A DNA stretch of 64,000 nucleotides from Rahnella inusitata_A (GTDB lineage: Bacteria > Pseudomonadota > Gammaproteobacteria > Enterobacterales > Enterobacteriaceae), in the NCBI RefSeq assembly GCF_965118895.1, contig NZ_CBCPJJ010000001.1:1-64000 (forward strand), in the 5' to 3' direction. The position numbers and the translations under genes are program-made. The notes under the pieces were generated by a model. The model ran no database searches. It worked only from the letters and a program-made list of their open reading frames with translations, and was not told where the DNA came from. The first letter of the stretch is position 1; every line of letters begins with the position of its first letter. This document shows positions 19,274 through 27,533 of this stretch, in pieces.

Positions 19274-19358
19274 GCCGAAGTGGCGAAATCGGTAGACGCA
19301 GTTGACTCAAAATCAACCGCCGCAAGGCGTGCCGGTTCGATTCCGGCCTTCGGCACCA
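19274..19358 (+). tRNA. leuX: tRNA-Leu, anticodon CAA (leuX)
   Basis: 85 nt including the encoded CCA. The acceptor stem GCCGAAG/CTTCGGC is perfect. The anticodon stem GTTGA/TCAAC carries the loop CTCAAAA, giving anticodon CAA (reads UUG). A long variable arm marks it as a class II tRNA. The position after the pepA-lptFG block matches leuX of E. coli, a well-known integration site for genomic islands. Confidence 0.96.
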
Positions 19359-19371
19359 TTAGTATGTAAAT

Positions 19372-19396
19372 AGACCTCAACTGAGGTCTTTTTTTA
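19372..19396 (+). terminator. leuX terminator
   Basis: AGACCTC/GAGGTCT stem with a 4-nt loop followed by a T-run, 13 nt after the tRNA. Confidence 0.85.
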
Positions 19397-19438
19397 TGCC
19401 TAAAATCCAGTCCCCGCGATAGCTGAATTTCCCCGCCT

Positions 19439-19783
19439 TTATTCCCTTAAATATAAATTCAGCCAGCACCCAGCTACTACGATCATAAAATTCAACACCA
19501 CAGTGATGGCGAAGTAAGTTTTAAACGGCTGCTTTTGCGTTTTATGCCGAAACAGCTGCTGGCCGAAAATTGCGCCAATCCAGCCACCCACAAAACCAAA
19601 TAGCAGTAAGGTAAATTCCGGTATTCTGTGCCTGGCTTTACTGGCGGCCCTTTTGTCTACACCGTATAAAGCCAGTGTGAGAAGGTTGATGATTAAAAAC
19701 CACATCACAAACGGATGAGGTAAGCATGCACTGCCAATTGCGGAAAATGCCAAAAGAAGATAACCAAACTGCTTAAAATTCAT
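19439..19783 (-). CDS. DUF1294 small membrane protein
   Basis: 114 aa with three or four hydrophobic segments. The family pattern is clear: YGVDKRAA, then RIPE, GGWIGAIFGQ and RHKTQK in that order. In many bacteria this domain is fused to a cold-shock domain; here it stands alone. The function is unknown. It starts 16 nt after the end of the upstream gene on the same strand, so the two may be co-transcribed. First gene of the accessory segment after leuX. Confidence 0.8.
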   Translation of the reverse strand: MNFKQFGYLLLAFSAIGSACLPHPFVMWFLIINLLTLALYGVDKRAASKARHRIPEFTLLLFGFVGGWIGAIFGQQLFRHKTQKQPFKTYFAITVVLNFMIVVAGCWLNLYLRE

Positions 19784-19799
19784 ATGACTGCCCGAGTAT

Positions 19800-20429
19800 C
19801 TACGCCTTCAGTCTGTACGATGAAATACGCCTTACCGTTTCCGTCAGGGTATCAAAGACTTCTATTTCAGATGTGACTATAACCATGCCCGCTTTTCTCA
19901 GTACCGACACATCGGCGGCGATACGCTGAATACTCAGCCAGAAAAGACCATCCAGCGCATTGATCTCCAAGCCGGAGGCCAGGGCTAACCGGAGACGCTC
20001 GCGGGGTTCTTTGGTCTGTTTGGCAATTTCCAGATAAGGTGCCGCCGTGGGGCCCGAAGGTTCTACCCGCTGAATGCGGTTTGAAAAGCGATAACGAAAC
20101 GAGTCAGGGGCTTTGCTGAGATCGGTTGTCAGGCTGTAAACACAACCACGATTCTTGCCGTTAATCGTCACGGATTTCTGGTTAATAGATAGCTCTTCCC
20201 GCAGGCGGTCAATTAACTGGGGAGAGCGGATGAGCAACAGACGAAAAGGAAGTTCAAAGCTGGTGACGTAATCGACATTAAGCAGGGCAATTCGCAGGCG
20301 TTCTTCACTTCCAGCTTTTTGCTGCAAACATTCCCCGGCGACTTCCGCCCACTGACGGGTAATACGGGGCGACTCCCCGATGTCTGAAAAAACGTACTTT
20401 TCGATTTGATAATCAATGCGCTTCACCAC
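19800..20429 (-). CDS. uncharacterised protein with two repeated winged-helix-like modules
   Basis: 209 aa with no named family that I recognise. The protein appears to be built from a duplicated module of about 65-70 residues. Each copy opens with an ERLR-A-L block (about residues 43 and 143), continues with a helix ending in an LR pair, and closes with a (V)YSL/SYRL strand. The pattern helix, recognition-like helix, beta-wing is that of the winged-helix modules found in small island and phage proteins, so DNA binding is likely, though inferred. Neighbours are DUF1294 downstream and short unknown genes upstream. Base composition is close to the chromosome average. Confidence 0.65.
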   Translation of the reverse strand: MVKRIDYQIEKYVFSDIGESPRITRQWAEVAGECLQQKAGSEERLRIALLNVDYVTSFELPFRLLLIRSPQLIDRLREELSINQKSVTINGKNRGCVYSLTTDLSKAPDSFRYRFSNRIQRVEPSGPTAAPYLEIAKQTKEPRERLRLALASGLEINALDGLFWLSIQRIAADVSVLRKAGMVIVTSEIEVFDTLTETVRRISSYRLKA

Positions 20430-20797
20430 AGCATTTCTCTCCGTTGCCCAGTACGCTCGCTGGCCAGTGTAACCACGGAACGTCTCAGCAGAAAGTGCAT
20501 TATTATCTGATGTGTGGTGCCATCGTCTCCGCCGATAGCCATAAGTGTTACTGCAAAGATTATGAGCTCAGCAAGTGACATGTTGCTGAGCGACATTTCT
20601 CAGGTCTGCCGCCGGTTCACCTCATTACAGCCGGATACGATCTGCTGTGTGATGAGGGGGATGCGCTGTTACCCGCCTGACTGAACAGGGCGTTAGTGGC
20701 AGCGCCCGGCGCTATCTTGGTGTGATCCACTGCTTCTTCCAGCCTGGAGGCATCAGCCCGGCGGCGCGCAATCTGATGCAGGATATTGCCCTTCAAC
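20430..20797. other. gene-poor stretch in the island
   Basis: About 370 nt with no convincing gene. A minus-strand frame at 20617-20868 (83 aa) is open, but its sequence is Arg/Ser-rich, lacks a ribosome binding site and overlaps the next gene. It may be the eroded remains of an older gene. Confidence 0.4.
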
Positions 20798-21130
20798 TCA
20801 GTACATCGGATAAGCCGTAATCTTTCTGGTTTTCGCCAGACCATTATTGGCCTTCTCACACAATTCAAACAGCGCAGGGATGAGGTGGGCTGAGGCCTTC
20901 AGAAACCCACTAACCTGCGCGATGCCCTCCGGCGGCAGCGTCTCGCAGTTCTCCAGCCCTTCGCTCAGGCATAGCAATCCCTGGCACAGTCCTTCGGCGG
21001 ATTCAGTGGCCAGCGCACCGAGATCGTAAAGTTGCGCTTCAGCGAAGTTGCCCAAATCCAGCTCGGCAATGAGTGAGCGGAATACGGTGATGGAGTTGGC
21101 TGTAAAAGCGGTGTTGTCTGTATCAGTCAT
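20798..21130 (-). CDS. uncharacterised small acidic protein
   Basis: 110 aa from ATG 21130, chosen because GGAA lies about 9 nt upstream; an in-frame start at 21166 has no such support. The protein is helical and acidic, with no membrane segment. The central part, LGALATESAEGLCQGLLCLSEG, suggests a helical bundle. I recognise no family. Genes of this size and kind are common in tRNA-borne islands and satellite prophages. It lies on the same strand as the next small gene upstream (21414-21581). Confidence 0.6.
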   Translation of the reverse strand: MTDTDNTAFTANSITVFRSLIAELDLGNFAEAQLYDLGALATESAEGLCQGLLCLSEGLENCETLPPEGIAQVSGFLKASAHLIPALFELCEKANNGLAKTRKITAYPMY

Positions 21131-21368
21131 GATGATCATTCCATTGTCAGTGAGTTGAAATCCCATTTCCGGCAGGGATGTTGCCGCTGCGAAGTGACTC
21201 TATCCCTGTTGATGCACCAAAGAAATGACCTGTATGTATTTACAGTATTTTGTTGTGAAAAATGGAAGGTATCTCGCAAAATTTGTGGAGGGAGTGAGCT
21301 TTACCCAATGTCAGCGCGAACGGGAAGGGGGGAAACTATGAATGGAAAGTATGTAGATATAGCGTCAT

Positions 21369-21398
21369 TAAGCCAGCGCGCCTGCGCTGGCTTGTTTT
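21369..21398 (+). terminator. strong hairpin with T-run
   Basis: AAGCCAGCGC/GCGCTGGCTT stem with a 4-nt loop followed by GTTTTT on the plus strand. It lies between two minus-strand small genes, so it may end a plus-strand transcript from 21170-21370 or act on both strands. Confidence 0.7.
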
Positions 21399-21413
21399 TA
21401 CGACAATCTGTGA

Positions 21414-21581
21414 TTAATGCGCCAGCGCCTGATTCAGCACTTCCAGCCGTTCACAAAGAATATAGCTCAGCAGGTCTTTCGCCTGCGGATTATCAAGCGT
21501 CACAATCGCATAAGACAGTGCACGGCAGTGATCGACGATCTCTTCCAGTTCCAGCGGGGTATTGTCGTAAAGGGTTGGCAT
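21414..21581 (-). CDS. uncharacterised 55-aa protein
   Basis: Starts at ATG 21581 (MPTLYDNTPLELEEIVDHC) and ends NQALAH. Acidic and helical, no membrane segment, no recognised family. The reading frame extends upstream to 21638, but that part is Ser-rich and unlikely to be translated. The composition and compact helical pattern support a real gene. Confidence 0.55.
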   Translation of the reverse strand: MPTLYDNTPLELEEIVDHCRALSYAIVTLDNPQAKDLLSYILCERLEVLNQALAH

Positions 21582-22141
21582 TTTGAGTACTCCAGATTTG
21601 CTACTACTAGAGACGCTAACCTCGGGGTGGTAGCTCAAACAGCGTTAGCGTTACCGGTTTTCTGGATCCGGTGCTTCATGAGAAGCCACTGCCTGAGCCA
21701 CCATTAATTGGGCGTGTTCAGACCGTACCACATTTCCCATTTTTACATAGGGTTGTAGGTACCAGAAAATGATGGAACGCTAATTCCGGCAGCGGATTTT
21801 GCCGCAGCGATGGGAGTCTAATACGTGGAGATTTGTACAGTAAGTGGTTTTTTTAGGCAACTTTCGTTCTTGCGAGATGTCTTGGGAAAGAAGATGTAAC
21901 GCATCCTCAATATGTTTCCTAGAAAAACATTATTTCCATCGTGCCTGGTGCAGTTCCTTACGTTTAGTTATTCTTCATGCAAGAGTGAAAAGTATAAAAA
22001 TTTCGAATGATACGTGTGTTTTCTCGTGGAACCCCATGGGAGAATTTTACATCATTTCATTATGCTGTTTTTATGTACAGTTGTAGCGGTTCAACATACT
22101 AGCCGCTGCTTACGCAATTCTGAGGTTGAATATTTTCATTT
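21582..22141. other. 560-nt intergenic region before the methyltransferase operon
   Basis: No credible gene in either strand. Base composition changes here from about 50 percent GC on the left to AT-rich on the right, marking the start of the foreign operon. The promoter of that operon should lie in the last 150 nt, but I could not define it. Confidence 0.45.
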
Positions 22142-23698
22142 ATGTCTAAATCTATTGGTGTGGTTGATCTCTTTGCAGGGCCTGGCGGGTTAGCTGAGGG
22201 TTTTGCATCTTACAAAGACGAGAACGGTAATCATCCTTTTAAGATATGTATATCTATCGAGAAAGAGTCTTCAGCCCATTCGACACTGTTACTACGTAGC
22301 TTTCTGAGGAAATTCGAGGACGGTTATCCTGACGAGTACTATAGTTTTTTAAATCAGGAAATTACTGAGCCTGAATGGAACAAAATTTATCCAAAAAAGT
22401 GGCAAGAGGCTTGTGCAGAAGCCAAATGCATGGAGCTGGGCAAGCCAGAAACTACGGAATATTTAACCAATAAAATTAATGCGATAAAACAAGATTTTGG
22501 TAAGGATACAATCGTTATTGGGGGGCCACCTTGTCAGGCATACTCTTTAGTAGGGCGTGCCCGGAATGCTGGAAATATTGATTATGTTCCCCAAGAGGAT
22601 CATAGGCATTTTCTTTATAAAGAATATGTTGCGGTACTTAACACATTAGAACCTGCTGTCTTTATCATGGAAAATGTCAAGGGTATGCTGTCATCTGCGA
22701 TTAAAGGAGATCGGGTGTTTTTACAGGTGATGGCTGATTTGAGAAGTGCGGCTGGAGAAGAAAGCTATAAATTATTTGCTTTATCCCCTAAAGGAGTAAG
22801 TCAAATTACCGATAGTAATCCTGAACCTTCTGATTTTATTATCAGAACAGAGGACCATGGAGTACCTCAAGCGCGTCATAGGGTAATAATAGTCGGCATC
22901 AGAAAGGATGTAGCTAAAGGATTACCAAATGACTTTAAGTTAGAAATGCCGGAATCTAAAAATGTTGTTTCTGTTCATGATGTTATAGGTAATATGCCAA
23001 GGTTGAGAAGTGGCTTAAGCAAACGAGCTGATTCGCCGGAGGCTTGGTTAGAAGTTGTTAATCAGAGTGTACAAGTAATACTTCCAGCACTAAGTAATTA
23101 TACTGAAGAGGAAAAAGCTGAGTTCACATCGATTCTCGAAAACTGTGTTACAGAACTTGTCTTGGACGAATTACCACCGCGGCGTAGCTCACGATTTAAA
23201 CGATCTATGAATAAAAGTTGCCCTAAGAAATTATGTGACTGGTTAAGCGATAGCAAACTTCATCATCTACCTAATAATGAAACGAGAGGACACATGGAAA
23301 GTGATCTTGCTAGGTATATTTTTGCTGCAACATTTGGGAAGGTTTTCAAGCGTTCACCCAAGGCATCAGAGTATCCTGAAGCACTGGCGCCAAACCATAA
23401 AAATTGGAAAAGTGGAAAGTTTGCAGATAGGTTCCGTGTGCAAATTGAAGGAAAACCGTCTACAACAATTACCAGTCATATATCTAAAGATGGCCATTAC
23501 TTTATACATCCGGATCCTCGACAGTGCCGTAGTTTGACAGTCAGGGAGGCCGCAAGGTTGCAGACGTTCCCCGACAACTATTTTTTTAAAGGTAATAGGA
23601 CTCAGCAATATGTACAGGTTGGCAATGCTGTCCCTCCATTTTTTGCAAGTCAGATAGCAGAAGCTGTCTCGAGAATAATATTCAAAGTTATAAATTAA
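22142..23698 (+). CDS. DNA (cytosine-5) methyltransferase
   Basis: Transfers a methyl group from AdoMet to C5 of cytosine in a specific DNA site, normally protecting the host from a partner nuclease. Motifs in order: I, DLFAGPGG (residues 9-16); IV, GGPPCQ with catalytic Cys131; VI, ENV (177-179); VIII, QARHR (243-247); the variable target-recognition region (about 260-450); X, VQVGNAVPP (about 495). The motif I to IV distance of about 118 residues is longer than the usual 65-75, so there is an insertion between them. AT-rich, unlike the flanking core genes. First gene of the operon that continues with the GHKL ATPase. Target sequence unknown. Confidence 0.93.
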   Translation: MSKSIGVVDLFAGPGGLAEGFASYKDENGNHPFKICISIEKESSAHSTLLLRSFLRKFEDGYPDEYYSFLNQEITEPEWNKIYPKKWQEACAEAKCMELGKPETTEYLTNKINAIKQDFGKDTIVIGGPPCQAYSLVGRARNAGNIDYVPQEDHRHFLYKEYVAVLNTLEPAVFIMENVKGMLSSAIKGDRVFLQVMADLRSAAGEESYKLFALSPKGVSQITDSNPEPSDFIIRTEDHGVPQARHRVIIVGIRKDVAKGLPNDFKLEMPESKNVVSVHDVIGNMPRLRSGLSKRADSPEAWLEVVNQSVQVILPALSNYTEEEKAEFTSILENCVTELVLDELPPRRSSRFKRSMNKSCPKKLCDWLSDSKLHHLPNNETRGHMESDLARYIFAATFGKVFKRSPKASEYPEALAPNHKNWKSGKFADRFRVQIEGKPSTTITSHISKDGHYFIHPDPRQCRSLTVREAARLQTFPDNYFFKGNRTQQYVQVGNAVPPFFASQIAEAVSRIIFKVIN

Positions 23699-23759
23699 AA
23701 TATTATATTACGGCTTTAATTAACTTGATATTTTACACACAGCATGTGAGGTGAGGAAC

Positions 23760-25684
23760 GTGAAATTAAAATGGAAGTTTTTAGATAATCAAGCCAATGA
23801 AAATGAAGGGCTAGCTAACTCTGGCATAGAAACTTTTCGCAGCGCGCCATATTCATCGATTGCACGTGAATGTGGTCAAAACAGCATCGATGCTTCGAGT
23901 GATAATAAAAATCCCATCAGCCTTAAATTTGAAAAAATCACTGTTCCAATAATAGAAATACCTGATATTAAAAGTCTGAAAACAACTATTGATCATTGCC
24001 TTGAAAAGGCTAAGAAGTCTAATGTTAATAAGGAGTTGGTTTTTTTTGAGAATGCAAAAAAATACTTGAAAAAAATGAAATAAATGTTTTAAAAATAACT
24101 GATAGCGGTACTACAGGTATTGTTGGTCCATGTGAAGAAGGGACTCCGTACTATGCATTAGTTAGGTCAACCGGAGTTAGTGAAAAGCAAAACGATACAG
24201 CTGGTGGTTCCTTTGGTATAGGAAAAAATGCTACTTTTGCTATGTCCGCGCTGAGAACAGTTTTCTATAGCACAAAATACGTAATAAATAATGAAACACA
24301 ATTTTTGTGCCAAGGGAAATCACTTCTTATCTCTCACGAAGATGGTATGAAAGCAAAACTAAGGGGGACAGGATATTGTAGCGCTGATGATCATTATAAC
24401 CCTGCTGAAAATGAAGAGGAAATTCCTTCGTGGCTGCGAGTTGGTGACATTGGTGCCTCAATTTCAGTTGTCGGGTTTCAAGATGATGAGCACTGGGAAG
24501 AGCGAGTTGCAGAATCACTTATTAGAAACTTTTTTTCATCGATAAATAACGAGTCTGTGATATTTGATGTTAATGGTAAGTATCTTTTAAATAAATTAAA
24601 TTTAAAGAGTTTATTCGAAAATAAAAAAATATCAAATGCTGATGAAATATCCGGAAGTGAAGGTTTTTGTTTTAGTTATTCATTATACAGATGCTTGGTT
24701 TCCGAGCATTCAAAAGTATTTAAACGAGACATAGATGGTTTTGGTCGATTTAAACTAAATATTCTTGTAGAGGATGGTTTGGAAAAAAAAGTTGGCTTTA
24801 TACGTAACGGTATGTATATAACAAACGAGTTGTCAAATTTTAAAGATAAGTTGAAGCGTTTTCCCGCATTAAAGGATTTTGTAGCAGTGATTGAACCGAT
24901 CAATGATCTTTCAATCTCTGCGCTTAGGTCTGTAGAAAACCCTAAACATGATGAGTTTTCACCGTCGAGAATTGATGACCCCAATAAACAAAAGGCTATA
25001 ATTAAAAAGTTTGGTATTTTAAGTGACTGGGCTAAACAGGCAATAAAAGATCTTACTACTCCCGAACCAAAAGAAGAGGATTTAATTAGTGAGCTTAATG
25101 ATTTTTTTTCAATGCCTGGCCAGTCAGATTTGATTGATAGCGATAAAGGTGAAAATAATCCAGAAACAGTTTCTGTTGAAAAAATAAAAGTCAAAGTCTC
25201 ATCAGTAAATGATTCTTCGAACCAAAATAGCGATTTTGATGACACTGATGCGAGTGAAGGGGAGGGGGATAACTTCAGGCAAGGACATGGGAAAAATACA
25301 AATGAGGGAGGTCCATATAATAGAGGTGGTTATGGGGGGGGTAAAACAACACCCACAAATAAAGAAAAATCAAATGATAAGAAAGAAAAAGGTGTCGTAA
25401 AATACTTTGAATTAAGAACCATTATTGGAGATTCAGCTAGTAATAGAATAATATATTTAACTCCAGCCGAGACTGTTTTGGCGCAGTTAAGGATTTTTAC
25501 ACCTGGGTTGTCTAAGAAAGAAGAGTTAAGTATTAAAGATGTTCATGATAGTAGGTTTATAGGAGGGTATTATTATATACAATTAAATTCTGGTGTGAGA
25601 AGTTTAATTAATCTAACTTTTACAACTGAGTATGATGGTCCAATTATTGTAAAGTTGTTAAAGGATAAGGGGGATGCAAAATGA
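23760..25684 (+). CDS. GHKL (MutL/MORC/Hsp90-like) ATPase, reading frame broken by a -1 frameshift; possible pseudogene
   Basis: Two abutting frames together encode one ATPase of about 640 aa. The first (23760 or 23751 to 24083) carries the N-box ECGQNSIDA (Asn about 41). The second frame, open from about 24050 to 25684, carries the G1 box ITDSGTTG (about 115) and the G2 box GGSFGIGKNAT (about 149), so ATP binding needs both parts. The frames join if one A is added to the A7 run at 24056-24062. A glycine-rich, charged linker (about residues 505-545) precedes the C-terminal domain. GTG 23760 is favoured by GGTGAGGA just upstream. GHKL ATPases of this kind accompany methyltransferases in prokaryotic MORC/MutL-type restriction systems. 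The stop overlaps the next start (ATGA). Confidence 0.75.
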
Positions 25685-26523
25685 AATATAATGAAGATAT
25701 GCGTTTCACTCATCCGGTACTGGGGCCAATGACTTCGGATTATAAAGACGCCGTATTTGAGCTTAACGAAATAATTATTGAGGAGAAAAGACCAACTTGG
25801 GAAATTGATTTAAGTGGTTTTTTATATATAAAACAACCAGATATTGAGAGGTTAATTTCTGATGGTGAGGCTGGATGCTATTTATACATTTCGTGCGGAG
25901 AGACATACTACTCCTCATATGTAGGAATAAATCCTATGAATTGGTGGGTAACTATTCCTCCAGGTTTAGTTAGAGGGCGTGTTCTAATAAGGCCTGTTGT
26001 AAATTTACTTCATAATAATGTGCAAATACCTGATGTAAATGTAAATGATGAGTTTGGTCGTAACATTTCTTTACCCCACGGCAAACCAATCGCAATTGGG
26101 GCAGCATCAAGTTTTAATGCTGGCTATAAAAAACTTATACCAATGGAATCAATTTTCAAATTAATCAAGAGTAAAGATACTAAAAGTGGCTCATTTGAAA
26201 TAAATTACTCAGGTCAAAGTGTAGATATTTATGTTGGTGTTGAACTTCATAAAATAATATCTGACCTTAGGGTTAATAAAATCACTCGTGATATTTTATT
26301 ATCCAGTGTTTATCTTCCTTGTATTGTAGAGCTTCTTGTTGAAATGAATGATGATGAATTTTCAGAAATGCGATGGTTTCAAGTGCTAAAGGCTAAGTGC
26401 GAATCACATGGCATTAATTATAAAAAGAAAAGTGATTTTTTAAAAAATGCTCAAATACTTCTGAATGAGCCAGTGGCATTATTGAAGCAGTCACTAAAAG
26501 GGATTAATAATTATGGCGATTAA
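25681..26523 (+). CDS. uncharacterised 280-aa protein of the methyltransferase/ATPase operon
   Basis: No family recognised. Soluble, no signal peptide or membrane segment, mixed alpha/beta. The N-terminal half is beta-rich with a run of aromatic residues (YYSSYVGINPMNWWVTIPPG, residues about 77-96) and RGRVLIRPVV; the C-terminal half is helical. I looked for PD-(D/E)XK, HNH and GIY-YIG nuclease motifs and saw none that is convincing. It overlaps the ATPase stop by 4 nt and the next gene by 11 nt, so the three are translationally coupled and probably form one complex. AT-rich like its neighbours. Confidence 0.75.
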   Translation: MKYNEDMRFTHPVLGPMTSDYKDAVFELNEIIIEEKRPTWEIDLSGFLYIKQPDIERLISDGEAGCYLYISCGETYYSSYVGINPMNWWVTIPPGLVRGRVLIRPVVNLLHNNVQIPDVNVNDEFGRNISLPHGKPIAIGAASSFNAGYKKLIPMESIFKLIKSKDTKSGSFEINYSGQSVDIYVGVELHKIISDLRVNKITRDILLSSVYLPCIVELLVEMNDDEFSEMRWFQVLKAKCESHGINYKKKSDFLKNAQILLNEPVALLKQSLKGINNYGD

Positions 26524-27265
26524 TAAGGTGAAATATGTTGGCCAAGACTTTATAGATGACTTGTATAGCAATATATCTGTAAATATTGACCGCTATATTG
26601 ATAATGATTTGGATTTTTCCGACTACGTTAAGAAAGGGAATTGGGATATTCCATTGTCTGTTGATTATGATCCCGATGTTTTATCTCAGCTAAATTTTGA
26701 TAAAAGTGAGGCAGAGAACTCTAAAATTGTCTGGGCAGCACTAAAAAATCTTACACCTTCTTTAGCCTGTGAAGAGAGAATTTGGGTGCGGTTTACACAT
26801 GGTGAATGCTTGGATTTTTGTCGAAAAAGATGGCCTGTTGGAAAAATAATAAGTGAGAAAAGAGAATCACATATAAAAAAACATTTCTTTGCATCTTCAA
26901 TGACTGGATGGAGGGATGATAATGCAGTATCAAGATTATGGTGGAATGGTTGGATTGCAAGCCAATTTTCAGCTGATAATTTTAGTGTTGCTTTAGATGT
27001 TATCCTACGTACGGCTGATATCAGAAGTAACTTGATAGAGCGACCATGGATGTTTAGACGACAAGCGCTTTCAAATGGTATAATAAACTTCTTGCAGAAT
27101 AAGTTTGTTTCTTCTGAAAACTTACGAGAGGATAGATTTCGAGCTTTTAGCGTTACGTTAAATCTCCGCGGCGCTGGTATTGTCTTTGAATCTATGAGTG
27201 AGCAACAAATACAGGGTTTTTTATCCGATTGCTACCATATTTCGCAATCTAATTTTGATGAGTAA
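26513..27265 (+). CDS. uncharacterised 250-aa protein (resembles DUF6339, tentative)
   Basis: Soluble helical protein. Its middle part (NDLDFS, then EERIWVRFTHGECLDFCRKRW, then DDNAVSRLWWNGWIAS) recalls the DUF6339 family seen beside methyltransferase genes; this is from memory and unverified. No nuclease or nucleotide-binding motif is visible. The start ATG 26513 lies inside the upstream gene (11-nt overlap), so translation is coupled. Last gene of the AT-rich operon; a long hairpin terminator follows 10 nt after the stop. Confidence 0.72.
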   Translation: MAINKVKYVGQDFIDDLYSNISVNIDRYIDNDLDFSDYVKKGNWDIPLSVDYDPDVLSQLNFDKSEAENSKIVWAALKNLTPSLACEERIWVRFTHGECLDFCRKRWPVGKIISEKRESHIKKHFFASSMTGWRDDNAVSRLWWNGWIASQFSADNFSVALDVILRTADIRSNLIERPWMFRRQALSNGIINFLQNKFVSSENLREDRFRAFSVTLNLRGAGIVFESMSEQQIQGFLSDCYHISQSNFDE

Positions 27266-27274
27266 TGCTATCTA

Positions 27275-27317
27275 TGACCATGATCTTTTGATGAAAGATT
27301 ATGGTCAGGTTTTCTTT
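27275..27317 (+). terminator. terminator of the methyltransferase/ATPase operon
   Basis: 14-bp stem (one G-T pair) at 27275-27307 with a 5-nt loop, followed by GGTTTTCTTTT. Confidence 0.9.
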
Positions 27318-27533
27318 TATGTGAAAATTTTCATTTAAGTGTTAACTGTTTTATTGAAAGTTTATTGGATGCTATGATTATTTCAATGAAGTGTCTATAT
27401 TATTTATTTAAATGACTTAATGACGCTATTTAGTAATAATTTTTTTAGTGAAAACTTCGGACAATAAAGTTTGCAAATTATAAATACTATATATCTCCCA
27501 TTCTAATTAAAAGATGTCTTTTGTGAGTCCCCT
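27318..27533. other. AT-rich spacer before vsr
   Basis: About 216 nt, very AT-rich, no gene. It separates the operon terminator from the vsr start and presumably holds the vsr promoter; TATAAT-like hexamers are too frequent here to single one out. Confidence 0.4.

Noticed and set aside
20617..20868. 83-aa minus-strand frame
   Set aside because: Overlaps a better gene, no start site support, low-quality composition.
21155..21586. 143-aa plus-strand frame
   Set aside because: Crosses a strong terminator hairpin and lies antisense to the 55-aa gene.
21844..22086. 80-aa plus-strand frame before the methyltransferase
   Set aside because: Cys/Trp/Ser-rich, no ribosome binding site, not protein-like.
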